From JAAXGX01 sp965203565 (GTDB taxonomy: Bacteria; Acidobacteriota; Vicinamibacteria; Vicinamibacterales; UBA8438), in the NCBI GenBank assembly GCA_965203565.1, contig OZ241896.1:2418001-2482000 (forward strand): DNA of 64,000 nt. The letters run 5' to 3'. The translations under genes were made by a program, and so were the position numbers. This document shows, piece after piece, positions 42,428 through 51,743 of the stretch (position 1 is its first letter; each line of letters starts with the position of its first letter). The notes under the pieces were generated by a model. It was not told the DNA's origin. It made no database searches and saw only the letters and a list, made by a program, of their open reading frames with translations.

Positions 42428-43843
42428 TCACTTGCGTTTCCAGCGGGCGCCGGCCGGACCGTCCTCCAGCGCCACGCCGCGGGCGTCGAGATCGGCCCGT
42501 ATCCGGTCCGCGGCGGCGAAATCCCGCCGGCGGCGGGCGGCCGCCCGCTTCTCGACCAGCCGCGCTATCTCGTCGACAGGGATCGGCGGCGCAGCCTCTT
42601 CATCCCGGCGCAGCTTGATCACGCCGAGCACCCGGTCGAAGAAGTCGAACACTTCCCGCAGCGCGCCCGCGTCGCCGGCGCCCACTTCTCCCGCGTCGAT
42701 GGCGGCGTTCACGTCGCGCACCAGCTCGAACACCACGCCCAGCGCGCCCGGCATGTTGAGATCGTTGCGCAGCATCGCGGCGAACGCCTCGCGCGCGCGC
42801 ATCCCGCGCTCCTGTATAGCCGGATGGGCTCCGGCGCCGGCGGCCCGATCGAGCCGCGCCATGCAGTCGATCAACCGCGTCAGCGCCTCCTCGGCCTGCG
42901 CCAGGCTCTCCCAGGTGAACCGAAGCTGCTTCCGGTAGTGCGTCGACATCAGGACGTACCGGAGCGCCGACGCCCGATGGCCCCGGTCGAGCACGTCGCG
43001 CACGGAAAGGGCGTTCCCCTCCGACTTCGACATCTTGCCGCCCTGCGCCATCAGGAGATGCTCGACGTGCGCCCAGAAGCGCGCGAACGGCTTGCCGGAG
43101 GCCCCCTCCGACTGCGCGATCTCGTTCTCGTGATGCGGGAAGAGCAGGTCGACGCCGCCGGCGTGGATGTCGATCGGCGGCTCGCCGAGGAGCCGCAGCG
43201 CCATGGCCGAGCACTCGATGTGCCACCCCGGCCGGCCCGGCCCGACGCCGTAGTCCCAGGCGGGCTCGCCGGAAGACGACGCCTTCCACAGGACGAAGTC
43301 GCGCGCGTCGCGCTTGGCGTACTGATCGGCGTCGATCCGGGCGCCGGGCCTGATCCCGCCGTGGTCGAGCCGCGCCAGCTTGCCGTACTCCGGCCACGTC
43401 CCGATCGCGAAGTAGATCGAGCCGCCGCTTCGATAGGCGTGTCCGCGCGCCTCCAGCGCGCGGATCATCTCCACCATGGCCCGGAGGTTCGCCTCGTCGG
43501 TCGCCCGCGGGTACGCCTCGGCCGGCTCGACCCCGAGCGCCGCGGCGTCTTCGCGGAACGCGGCGACGTAGCGATCGGTGTAGTTCCGCAGGGAGACGCC
43601 GGCTGACCGCGCGGCGTCGATCGTCTTGTCGTCGACGTCGGTGAAGTTCACCACCTGCCGCAGGTCGAACCCCGCGACGTGGCGCAAGGTGCGCCGCAGC
43701 ACGTCGAGGGCGACGAACGTGCGGAAGTTGCCGATGTGCCCCCGGGCGTAGACGGTCAACCCGCAGACGTACATGCGGACGGCTCCGCCCCGGGCGGGAG
43801 CGAACGGCTCGTGGCGGCGGGTGAGAGTGTTGTAGAGCAGCAC
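42428..43843 (-). CDS. cysS: Cysteinyl-tRNA synthetase
   Basis: This 471-residue class I synthetase charges tRNA-Cys using ATP. It shows the HIGH-like GHIGN motif after YVCGLTVYARGHIGN, zinc-site residues including the Cys of that motif and HIECSAMA, and the KMSKS motif GGKMSKSEGN. The GTG at 43843 gives the usual short N-terminus LLYNTLTRRHEPF, while the longer frame overlaps the gene before it. Its partner tRNA-Cys (GCA) is encoded less than 1 kb away on the same strand. Length is normal for the family. Confidence 0.95.
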   Translation of the reverse strand: MLLYNTLTRRHEPFAPARGGAVRMYVCGLTVYARGHIGNFRTFVALDVLRRTLRHVAGFDLRQVVNFTDVDDKTIDAARSAGVSLRNYTDRYVAAFREDAAALGVEPAEAYPRATDEANLRAMVEMIRALEARGHAYRSGGSIYFAIGTWPEYGKLARLDHGGIRPGARIDADQYAKRDARDFVLWKASSSGEPAWDYGVGPGRPGWHIECSAMALRLLGEPPIDIHAGGVDLLFPHHENEIAQSEGASGKPFARFWAHVEHLLMAQGGKMSKSEGNALSVRDVLDRGHRASALRYVLMSTHYRKQLRFTWESLAQAEEALTRLIDCMARLDRAAGAGAHPAIQERGMRAREAFAAMLRNDLNMPGALGVVFELVRDVNAAIDAGEVGAGDAGALREVFDFFDRVLGVIKLRRDEEAAPPIPVDEIARLVEKRAAARRRRDFAAADRIRADLDARGVALEDGPAGARWKRK

Positions 43844-43848
43844 CGGAC

Positions 43849-44298
43849 TCAGCGCGACTCGCCGGGAAGCGGCTTGATCAGCGTGCAGCATTCGACGCCG
43901 CGGTCCCGGCCGAACTCCACGCGGCGCACCACGCGCCGCATCGCGTCGAGCGGCGCGGCGCCCCGGCCGCGGCGGGCGAGCACGCGCTCGATTCCGGGGA
44001 GATCGGTCCGGTCCGCCCGGTCGTCACCGTGGTAGCGCACCTGGATCTCCATCTCCCGGGCGCTGGTCGCGAACGTGACGACGACGCTCGAATACGCTCG
44101 CGGATCGTGGCCGCTGAACGCGGCGCCGGCCGCGCGCGCCACCGCCTCGGCCACCGCGCAGGCATCGAGCCGCGGATAGCCGACGTACTCCGCCATCTTC
44201 TCGCTCATGACCTCCAGCAGGCTGCGAAACCGCGCGTCGCACGGAACCGTCAGCTCGAGGCGGGTCACCCTCGCGTCCCGCGGAGTCTCGTCAACCAT
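43849..44298 (-). CDS. Divergent RsbW/anti-sigma-type ATP-binding protein
   Basis: This 149-residue protein begins like GHKL anti-sigma kinases (VTRLELTVPCDARFRSLLEVMSEKMAEYVGYPRLDACAVAEAV). The usual N-box asparagine region is altered (AEAVARAAGAAF), and the C-terminal CTLIKPLP resembles the family's last strand. It may have lost kinase activity and keep only a binding role. It lies five bases before the cysS start and 11 bp after the ribF stop. A SpoIIE-type phosphatase at 39206 could be its partner in a switching pathway, which is inference. Identification is tentative. Confidence 0.5.
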   Translation of the reverse strand: MVDETPRDARVTRLELTVPCDARFRSLLEVMSEKMAEYVGYPRLDACAVAEAVARAAGAAFSGHDPRAYSSVVVTFATSAREMEIQVRYHGDDRADRTDLPGIERVLARRGRGAAPLDAMRRVVRRVEFGRDRGVECCTLIKPLPGESR

Positions 44299-44309
44299 CG
44301 AGGGCGCCG

Positions 44310-45248
44310 CTACAGGGACATCCGGCCGAAGAGCGCCCGCGCCGCCTCGCAGTCGGCGACGATCTGCCGTTGCAGTGCGCCCGCGTCCGGAAAGGCCCTC
44401 TCGCCGCGCAGACGCCGGACGAACGCCAGCCGCACGCGGCGGCCGTACAGATCGGCGTCGTAGTCGAACAGATGCGCTTCGACGACACGCTCGCCGTTCG
44501 TCTCGAACGTGGGCCGCAGCCCGACGTTGGTCACCGCCGGATGCATGTCGCCGCCAATCGTCACGGTCGCCGCATACACGCCGTCGGGCGGCAGGATCTC
44601 GTTCTCGGTCCGGAGGTTCGCCGTGGGGAACCCCTGGGCGTGACCCCGGCCGGCGCCCGGCGTCACTTCGCCGTCGACATAATAATGATGTCCCAGCAGC
44701 GCCCCGGCCTCGTCGACCTCTCCGTCACCCACGAGCCGCCGGATCCGCGTGCTGCTGACCACGAACTCCTTGTAGCGCACCGGCGCGACCTTTTCGACGC
44801 GAAACCCGTAGCGCGCGCCGAGCGCGCGCAGCAGCGAGAAGTTCCCGCTCCGGTCATGGCCGAACAGGAAGTTGCCGCCGACCCACGCCTCGGCGAGCCG
44901 CAGCCACTCGACGAGCACGGCGCGCACGAACGTCTCGGGTTCCCAGCGCGACAGCTCGGGCGTGAACCGGACGACGGCGACGCCGTCCATCCCCGCCGCG
45001 TCGAGACAGCCGAGCTTCTGATCGAGCGTCATCAGGAGGGCGGGAGCCCGGTCCGGCCTGACCACTCGGGGCGGGTGGGGATCGAACGTCAGCGCCGCCG
45101 CCGTCGCGCCCGACTCCTGCGCGCGCCGGCGGACCTGCTCGACGATCTTCGCATGCCCCCGGTGCAGCCCGTCGAAGTTCCCCAGGGCCAGCACGGTCTG
45201 CGTCCAGTTCAAGGGGCGAGGATCGTCCGGAAAATGAATGACGTCCAC
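44310..45248 (-). CDS. ribF: Bifunctional riboflavin kinase / FAD synthetase
   Basis: This 312-residue enzyme phosphorylates riboflavin to FMN and adenylates it to FAD. The N-terminal nucleotidyltransferase part has ALGNFDGLHRGHAKIVEQV and FDPHPPRVV; VVSSTRIRRLVGDGEVDEA lies at the end of that domain. The C-terminal kinase part has GRGHAQGFPTANLRTENEILP and NVGLRPTFE. Translation starts at the GTG at 45248, giving the usual VIHFPDD start. It is separated by about 7 kb from the ribD-ribE-ribBA group on the same strand. Confidence 0.93.
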   Translation of the reverse strand: MDVIHFPDDPRPLNWTQTVLALGNFDGLHRGHAKIVEQVRRRAQESGATAAALTFDPHPPRVVRPDRAPALLMTLDQKLGCLDAAGMDGVAVVRFTPELSRWEPETFVRAVLVEWLRLAEAWVGGNFLFGHDRSGNFSLLRALGARYGFRVEKVAPVRYKEFVVSSTRIRRLVGDGEVDEAGALLGHHYYVDGEVTPGAGRGHAQGFPTANLRTENEILPPDGVYAATVTIGGDMHPAVTNVGLRPTFETNGERVVEAHLFDYDADLYGRRVRLAFVRRLRGERAFPDAGALQRQIVADCEAARALFGRMSL

Positions 45249-45261
45249 GATCGCCCTGCGA

Positions 45262-46089
45262 TCATAGCCCGACCGACCCGAGGCTTGCGGCGGCGCGCCG
45301 GATCGTCTCCTCGCTCGTCCGCTCGTCCGCATCGAGAACCAAGCCGTCGTGCGCGAGCCGCATCCCCGCCGGCAGCCGCTCGCACGTCTCGGCGTGCCGC
45401 AGATCGTGCGTCATGTGGGTGAAGTACGTGCGGCGCGCACCGATGCGCCGCGCCGCCTCGACCGCGCCGTTCAGGTTGAAGTGGGTGGAGTGCGGCCGAT
45501 GCCGCAAGGCGTCGAGCACCAGCACGTCGAGATCGCGGAGCAGCGGCCACGAGACGGCCGGGATCTCGCTGCAATCGGTGAGATAGGCGAACGCGCCGAT
45601 GCGGTAACCCAGCACCGGCAGCGCCCCGTGGCGCAGCGGCACCGGGACGAACGTCCGGCCGGCGACGGAGAACGGACCCGACAGCGGCCACAGCTCGAAC
45701 TGCGGCAGGCCGCCGCCCCGCGGCGTCGCCGGATCGAACACGTACGCGAACATCCTGCGCACGTCGGCCAGCGTCCGCGCGGCGCCGTAGCAGGGGATCG
45801 CGCCGCCCTGCCGGAAGTTGTAGACGCGCACGTCGTCGAGGCCGAGCACATGGTCGGCGTGGCCGTGCGTCAGCAGGATCAGGTCGATCCGGGCGACGTT
45901 GAACCGCAACGCCTGGGCGCGCAGGTCGGGCGAGGCATCGACCAGCACGGACGGACCGCCGTCGAGCTGGAGGTGAACCGACGGACGCCAGCGCCGGTCG
46001 CGGGCGTCATCCGACCGGCACGTGCCGCAGTCGCACCCGACGACCGGCACTCCGGTCGAGGTGCCGGTGCCCAGGAACGTCACCCGCAC
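45262..46089 (-). CDS. PhnP-like metallo-beta-lactamase-fold hydrolase
   Basis: This 275-residue protein starts with LGTGTSTGVPVVGCDCGTC, where the CDCGTC cysteines are characteristic of PhnP-type phosphodiesterases, and has the metal motif LTHGHADHVLGLDD, a later metal-ligand Asp in LTDCSE and a final metal-ligand His in FTHMTHD. PhnP cleaves cyclic ribose phosphates in phosphonate use. No other phn gene is seen, so a general phosphodiesterase role is safer. It lies 13 bp upstream of ribF and three bases after thiE in the same run. Confidence 0.85.
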   Translation of the reverse strand: MRVTFLGTGTSTGVPVVGCDCGTCRSDDARDRRWRPSVHLQLDGGPSVLVDASPDLRAQALRFNVARIDLILLTHGHADHVLGLDDVRVYNFRQGGAIPCYGAARTLADVRRMFAYVFDPATPRGGGLPQFELWPLSGPFSVAGRTFVPVPLRHGALPVLGYRIGAFAYLTDCSEIPAVSWPLLRDLDVLVLDALRHRPHSTHFNLNGAVEAARRIGARRTYFTHMTHDLRHAETCERLPAGMRLAHDGLVLDADERTSEETIRRAAASLGSVGL

Positions 46090-46092
46090 GGA

Positions 46093-46782
46093 TCAGCCCC
46101 CCGCCCGACCGGCACGACGACACGTCCGCCATCGTTCCCGGATGCCGGCGGCGGCGCGCCGGAATTCCCCGGGAGCGACCCCTCCCAGGGCGGCGAACAG
46201 GCCGATGGCGGCAAGTCCGGCGGCGCCGGTCTCCGCTATCGCGCGCACCCGGTCCGCGGTCACGCCGCCGATGCCGAGGACGGGGACAGGGAGCGTCTCG
46301 GCCGCCTGCCGCAGGACCGCGGGACCGATCGGCGAGGCGCCCGGTTTCGACGCCGTCTCGAAGACCGGCCCCAGCGCCACGTAGTCGAGCCCTCCGCCGG
46401 CGGCCGCCTGCACGCCTTCGGCCAGACCGTGGATCGACCGCCCGACGATCCAACCGCTCGGCGCATGCGCCCGCACCCGGGCGGCCGGGACCGAGTCGCC
46501 CTTGAGATGCACGCCGGCCGCGCCATGCGCCACCGCCACGTCGACCCGGTCGTTGACGAGGATGCGCGTCGGCGCGCCCTGCGCGGCCTCCACCGCGCGC
46601 GAGACGAGATCGCCCAAGGCCCGGTCGCTCAGATCCGGCTCGCGGATCTGCACGAGGTCGATCCGCGCCGCCGCAGCCGCCGCGATGCAGTCGAGGAGCA
46701 GCCTCACGTCGCCGCCGCCCTTGCCCAGGCGCATGCGGTCCGTGACGAGGCAGAGCACCGGCGGCTGCGCGTCGAGAGGCAT
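46093..46782 (-). CDS. thiE: Thiamine-phosphate synthase family protein
   Basis: This 229-residue TIM-barrel protein is of the ThiE/TenI family. It has VLCLVTDRMRL, DLVQIREPDLSDRAL (pyrimidine-binding region), RILVNDRVDVAVAHGAAGVHLKGDS, VGRSIHGLAEG and YVALGPVFETASKPG, then VLGIGGVTADRV as phosphate-binding loop. ThiE joins hydroxymethylpyrimidine diphosphate to thiazole phosphate; TenI-like members instead aromatise the thiazole. The retained QIREPD and GPVF-T-SK motifs favour synthase activity, but with no other thi gene nearby TenI is possible. Start ATG 46782 suits the family N-terminus. Confidence 0.8.
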   Translation of the reverse strand: MPLDAQPPVLCLVTDRMRLGKGGGDVRLLLDCIAAAAAARIDLVQIREPDLSDRALGDLVSRAVEAAQGAPTRILVNDRVDVAVAHGAAGVHLKGDSVPAARVRAHAPSGWIVGRSIHGLAEGVQAAAGGGLDYVALGPVFETASKPGASPIGPAVLRQAAETLPVPVLGIGGVTADRVRAIAETGAAGLAAIGLFAALGGVAPGEFRRAAAGIRERWRTCRRAGRAGG

Positions 46783-46849
46783 CGCGTGTCCGCCGGGTCG
46801 CGCCGCTTCGGACAGGGGAAACGCCGGCGGCGGCGGTGCGCCGCACCGG

Positions 46850-47146
46850 TCAGGAGCTGCGGGTGGCGTCGGCCAGCGCCGATCCTCCCGCAGGCGCCGC
46901 CGCCCGCTGCGACCAGAACCGCGCGACGCTCGCCGTGACGTCAACCACGGCGGCGCAGATGCTGAAGATCCCGAGGCCGGTCACGCCGCCCCGGACGGCG
47001 TGGCTCGTCAGGACCGCCTCGATCAGCGGCGCGGACTCGACGAAGTAGTTACGGTCCCAGAGCGTCGTCCAGGGCGTGACGGTGAGCACCAACCCGACCT
47101 CGACGAAGTAGACGACGAACAGGACGTGCATGAATCGCGCGGTCAT
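46850..47146 (-). CDS. Small conserved membrane protein of unknown function
   Basis: This 98-residue protein has two predicted membrane segments: FMHVLFVVYFVEVGLVLTV near the start and GGVTGLGIFSICAAVVDVTA near residue 65, linked by TPWTTLWDRNYFVESAP. The four-base ATGA overlap with rnhB shows translational coupling. No function is recognised, but the same layout is seen in short Acidobacteriota membrane proteins. Confidence 0.65.
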   Translation of the reverse strand: MTARFMHVLFVVYFVEVGLVLTVTPWTTLWDRNYFVESAPLIEAVLTSHAVRGGVTGLGIFSICAAVVDVTASVARFWSQRAAAPAGGSALADATRSS

Positions 47147-47802
47147 TCCGCTTCGGTCTCCGGCGCCCGGCGCCCTCCCCCGGCCGATCCTACCAGACCG
47201 CGCAGGCGGCCGAACGAACGGCGGTGCGCCGGCGAACGCCCGAAGCGCTGCAGCGCGCGGAGGTGCCGCTCGGTTGCGTACCCCTTGTGCCGATCGAATC
47301 CGTACCGGGGGTCGCGCGCGTGCAGTTCGCGCATCCGCCGATCTCGCGTCACCTTCGCCACGATCGACGCGGCGGCAATGGCGGCGCAGCGGCGGTCCCC
47401 CTGCACGACCGCCCGCTGGGCGACGCCCAGGCCGGGGATCGTGAACCCGTCGACCAGCACGAAGTCAGGTGCGGGGACCAGCTTCGCCACCGCCCCGCGC
47501 ATGGCTTGCAGCGCCGCCTGGTGGACGTTGATCCGATCGATCGTCCGCGCGGCGGCGTCCGCGAGCGCCCACGCCAGACATCGCTCGACGATCTCGGCGC
47601 ACAGCCGCTCCCGCGCCGCCGCAGTCAGGAGCTTCGAGTCGCGAAGTCCTTTGACGGGGCGGCCGGGATCGAGCACGACGGCGGCTGCGACGACGGGACC
47701 GGCAAGGCATCCGCGCCCGACCTCGTCCACTCCCGCCACCCGGCCGAATCCGCGGCGGCGGACCGCGTTCTCGATCGTGCGGCGCGCCGTGGGCGGAGGC
47801 AT
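47143..47802 (-). CDS. rnhB: Ribonuclease HII
   Basis: This 219-residue enzyme removes ribonucleotides and RNA from RNA-DNA hybrids. Active-site residues are in AGVDEVGRGCLAGPV (Asp, Glu), FVLVDGF (Asp) and the C-terminal TRDRRMRELHARDPRYGFDRHKGY. It normally follows rplS directly in this conserved order. Here the 158-bp repeat lies between rplS and rnhB, leaving seven bases before the ATG, so the native ribosome binding region was probably replaced or altered. Confidence 0.93.
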   Translation of the reverse strand: MPPPTARRTIENAVRRRGFGRVAGVDEVGRGCLAGPVVAAAVVLDPGRPVKGLRDSKLLTAAARERLCAEIVERCLAWALADAAARTIDRINVHQAALQAMRGAVAKLVPAPDFVLVDGFTIPGLGVAQRAVVQGDRRCAAIAAASIVAKVTRDRRMRELHARDPRYGFDRHKGYATERHLRALQRFGRSPAHRRSFGRLRGLVGSAGGGRRAPETEAE

Positions 47803-47809
47803 CCGCTAG

Positions 47810-47967
47810 CAGCCCGTGGTGGAACCCCGCGTCGCGCCGAGAGCGGCGAGGCGCCCGGCTGACAAGGCGTGAGGAGGGCGCATATTGGGCATACGCAACC
47901 GACGAACAACGCCGTCAGGCGGGATGCATCGCCGCTCGAATGCAGCGGGGACCTCCGCCGCGGGCTG
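47810..47967 (-). repeat. 158-bp MITE-like element, copy 6
   Basis: This full-length copy is flanked by CTAG at 47806-47809 and 47968-47971, a clean 4-bp duplication. The right CTAG contains the rplS stop codon (TAG on the minus strand). The element lies within the rplS-rnhB transcript, in the middle of a ribosomal-protein operon. Confidence 0.9.
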
Positions 47968-48315
47968 CTAGCGCCGGCGCCGGCGCTCGCGCATCCGGGC
48001 GGCCTTGCCGCGGAGCTTCCGGAGGAAGTACAGCTTGGCGCGGCGCACCCGCGCCGACCGGACGATCTCCATCCTGTCGATGATCGGGGAATGGAGCGGG
48101 AAGATCCGTTCGACGCCCTGGCCGAACGACACCTTCCGGACGGTGAACGTTGCGCGGGCGCCGCCGCGGTGTTGCGCGATCACGAGCCCTTCGAACACCT
48201 GGATGCGCTCCTTGTCGCCCTCCCGCACCTTGACGTGGACCCGTACGGTGTCGCCCGGCCGCATGTCGGGCCGTTCCCGCAACTGGGGACGTTCGACCGC
48301 CTCAATCGCCTTCAT
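47968..48315 (-). CDS. rplS: 50S ribosomal protein L19
   Basis: This 115-residue protein of the large subunit lies at the 30S-50S interface. Typical sequence is RPDMRPGDTVRVHVKVREGDKERIQVFEGLVI, FTVRKVSFGQGVERIFPLHSP and RRAKLYFLRKLRGKAAR. The ATG at 48315 overlaps the trmD stop by four bases, matching family length; the longer frame upstream overlaps trmD. The stop codon sits in the target duplication of repeat copy 6. Confidence 0.96.
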   Translation of the reverse strand: MKAIEAVERPQLRERPDMRPGDTVRVHVKVREGDKERIQVFEGLVIAQHRGGARATFTVRKVSFGQGVERIFPLHSPIIDRMEIVRSARVRRAKLYFLRKLRGKAARMRERRRRR

Positions 48316-49073
48316 GATTCCGCTCCCGCCTTGCGGGCCCGGCCGAGCTGCCGCAGGTCCCGCAGGATCTCGCTTTCCTCGTCGTCCAGGACGCTCCGCT
48401 CCAGCAGGTCCGGCCGCCGTTCGAGCGTTCGCCGGACCGCCGCCCGTTTTCGCCAACGCCGGATCCCGGCGTGATCGCCCGACGTCAGCACCTCCGGCAC
48501 CCGCCAGCCGTCGAGGTCCGCCGGACGGGTGTAGTGCGGCCAGTCGAGCAAGCTGCGCGCGAACGAGTCGGCGCGCACCGACTCGGCGTCGCCGACGACG
48601 CCGGGCACCTGCCGCGCCACCGCCTCCACGACGACCAGCGCCGGAAGCTCCCCGCCGCTCACCACGTAGTCGCCGATCGACAGCTCCTCGGTCGCCACCC
48701 GCTCGCGCACGCGTTCGTCGACCCCTTCGTATCGGCCGCAGAGCAGTACGAGGTGGTCGAGCCGGCTCAGCCGAACGGCTTCGTCATGGTCCAGCCGCGC
48801 GCCCTGCGGCGACGTCAGCACGACGGCGTCCGGATCGCCGCGCTGACGGCGCACCTGCCGCACCGCGCGGACGAACGGCTCCGGCTTCATCACCATCCCC
48901 GGGCCGCCGCCGTACGGTTCGTCGTCGACGGAGCCCCGGCGGTCCGGCGCGAACGTCCGGAGGTCGTGCACCGCGACGTCCAGGATCCCGCGCTCCGCCG
49001 CACGCGCGATCACCCCCTCCGACAGCAACGCGCCGGCCATGCGCGGGAAGATCGTGACGATGTCGATCTTCAC
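48312..49073 (-). CDS. trmD: tRNA (guanine-37-N1)-methyltransferase
   Basis: This 253-residue SPOUT methyltransferase makes m1G37 in tRNAs, preventing frameshifting. It has IDIVTIFPRM at the start, DEPYGGGPGMVMKPEPF, the knot sequences LLCGRYEGVDERVRE and LSIGDYVVSGGELPALVV, and RSLLDWPHYTRPADLDGWRVPEVLTSGDH. It lies in the conserved order rpsP-khpA-rimM-trmD-rplS, six bases after rimM. Confidence 0.96.
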   Translation of the reverse strand: MKIDIVTIFPRMAGALLSEGVIARAAERGILDVAVHDLRTFAPDRRGSVDDEPYGGGPGMVMKPEPFVRAVRQVRRQRGDPDAVVLTSPQGARLDHDEAVRLSRLDHLVLLCGRYEGVDERVRERVATEELSIGDYVVSGGELPALVVVEAVARQVPGVVGDAESVRADSFARSLLDWPHYTRPADLDGWRVPEVLTSGDHAGIRRWRKRAAVRRTLERRPDLLERSVLDDEESEILRDLRQLGRARKAGAES

Positions 49074-49079
49074 GACGCG

Positions 49080-49658
49080 TCACCCGCGGCGCGGCCGGTT
49101 CAACTCCAGCAACCCATCGGGCGGATCCACGACGATCAACCCGGCGTCCGGATCGATCCGGACGCAGATCGGCTCGGCCAGAGGAACCTCGATTTCGCCG
49201 CGCGGAGCGTCCGGACCGCCGTCCGGCCTGACCAGCAGCCGATGGCAACCCGCCGCCTCCCGGACGGCCGTCACCGTCCCGACGTCCGCGCCCGCGGCGG
49301 TCCGCACCGCGGCGCCGATCAGCTGGTGATGATAGTAGGAGCCGGGCGGCAAGGGCTCGAGATCGGCCTCGGGCGCCCGAAGCTCGGCGCCGGCCAGCGA
49401 CTCGGCCTGGTCCATCGTGTCGACGCCGTCGAGCGCCACCAGCGGCCTCCCCCCGTGGAACCGGACCGCGGCGATCCGGAACGGCCGCATCCGGCCGGAA
49501 ACACCGGCGTACAGCACGTTGCCGCAACGGAAGCGGCGCGCCGGGAAATCGGTGTCGGCGTCGATGACGACCTGCCCGCGCCTGCCGTGCGCACGCGCGA
49601 CTCGTCCCACCACCGCCATCGCCTCCCACGACGCCGTCTCCGTCTCATCTGCGGTCAT
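49080..49658 (-). CDS. rimM: 16S rRNA processing protein RimM
   Basis: This 192-residue assembly factor for the 30S head has an N-terminal RimM barrel (VVGRVARAHGRRGQVVI and the LVALDGVDTMDQAESLAGAEL loop) and a C-terminal PRC barrel (YYHHQLIGAAVRTAAGADVGTVTAV, ending with DPPDGLLELN). The ATG at 49658 overlaps the khpA end by 14 bases. Order and spacing are standard. Confidence 0.93.
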   Translation of the reverse strand: MTADETETASWEAMAVVGRVARAHGRRGQVVIDADTDFPARRFRCGNVLYAGVSGRMRPFRIAAVRFHGGRPLVALDGVDTMDQAESLAGAELRAPEADLEPLPPGSYYHHQLIGAAVRTAAGADVGTVTAVREAAGCHRLLVRPDGGPDAPRGEIEVPLAEPICVRIDPDAGLIVVDPPDGLLELNRPRRG

Positions 49659-49893
49659 CGAGAAAATCGACGCGCGCCCGGCCGCCGGCGAGCTCGGCGG
49701 CGACGTCCGCCAGCGTCCGGATCGCTTCCGCCGTCCGCCCCTGACGCCCGATGAGCTTCCCCAGTTCGCCCGGCCCGGCTCGCAACGCCACCTGCGTCCC
49801 GTCCCGCCGGTCCGTTTCCGTGACCGCCACCGCGTCGGGCTGATCGACCAGCGCGCGCGCAACGACCTCGACCACGTCCCTCGCCCGGGTCAT
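49645..49893 (-). CDS. khpA: KH-domain RNA-binding protein KhpA
   Basis: This 82-residue single KH domain protein has the GxxG-type loop in GKLIGRQGRTAEAIRTLADVAA, flanked by VALRAGPGELG and the final ARVDFLDDRR. KhpA binds RNA, often with KhpB, and affects cell division and ribosome assembly. It overlaps rpsP by four bases at its start and rimM at its end, the usual place for this gene. Confidence 0.93.
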   Translation of the reverse strand: MTRARDVVEVVARALVDQPDAVAVTETDRRDGTQVALRAGPGELGKLIGRQGRTAEAIRTLADVAAELAGGRARVDFLDDRR

Positions 49894-50240
49894 GCGTCCT
49901 GTTCCTGCTCGGACTGCGCTTCCGGCTCGGACGCCGCTTCCGGTTCCGACTGCGGTTCGGCCGGCGGCGCCGCGACGCCGGCATCGCTGCCCGGCGGCTC
50001 CGGCTGTTCCGGATTGCGCGCCAGCAGCGTCCGGACCGTGGCGCTCGGCTGCGCGCCGCGCGACATCCAGCGCCGCAGCCGCGGCCGGTCGATCTCGACC
50101 GTCTCCGGCTGCGCGGTCGGGTCGTAATGGCCCAGCACCTCCAGCGCGCGGCCGTCGCGCGCCGCGCGCGACTCGGTGACCACCAACCTGAAGAACGGCC
50201 GTTTCCGGGCGCCTGTCCGCCGCATTCGAATCGTGAGCAT
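49890..50240 (-). CDS. rpsP: 30S ribosomal protein S16 with acidic tail
   Basis: This 116-residue protein consists of the standard bS16 fold in residues 1-75 (LTIRMRRTGARKRPFFRLVV, then DGRALEVLGHYDPT and WMSRGAQPSATVRTLL) plus an extra C-terminal tail of about 40 residues rich in Pro, Glu, Ser and Ala. The tail is low-complexity and probably disordered; such extensions occur in several phyla. The ATG at 50240 fits the family; the frame upstream overlaps ffh and is not coding. Confidence 0.94.
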   Translation of the reverse strand: MLTIRMRRTGARKRPFFRLVVTESRAARDGRALEVLGHYDPTAQPETVEIDRPRLRRWMSRGAQPSATVRTLLARNPEQPEPPGSDAGVAAPPAEPQSEPEAASEPEAQSEQEQDA

Positions 50241-50272
50241 GCCTGTTCCACCCCTCGGACCGGACCGGCCGG

Positions 50273-51649
<1,377 letters not shown>

Positions 51650-51743
51650 GCTGGAATGCAGCCGCTTATCGTAGCCCGCCGGCCGCCGGGCGTCAATGAA
51701 CGCCGCCGGACGGGCCGCCGGATGCGCCGTGAGGCAGGGAGGT

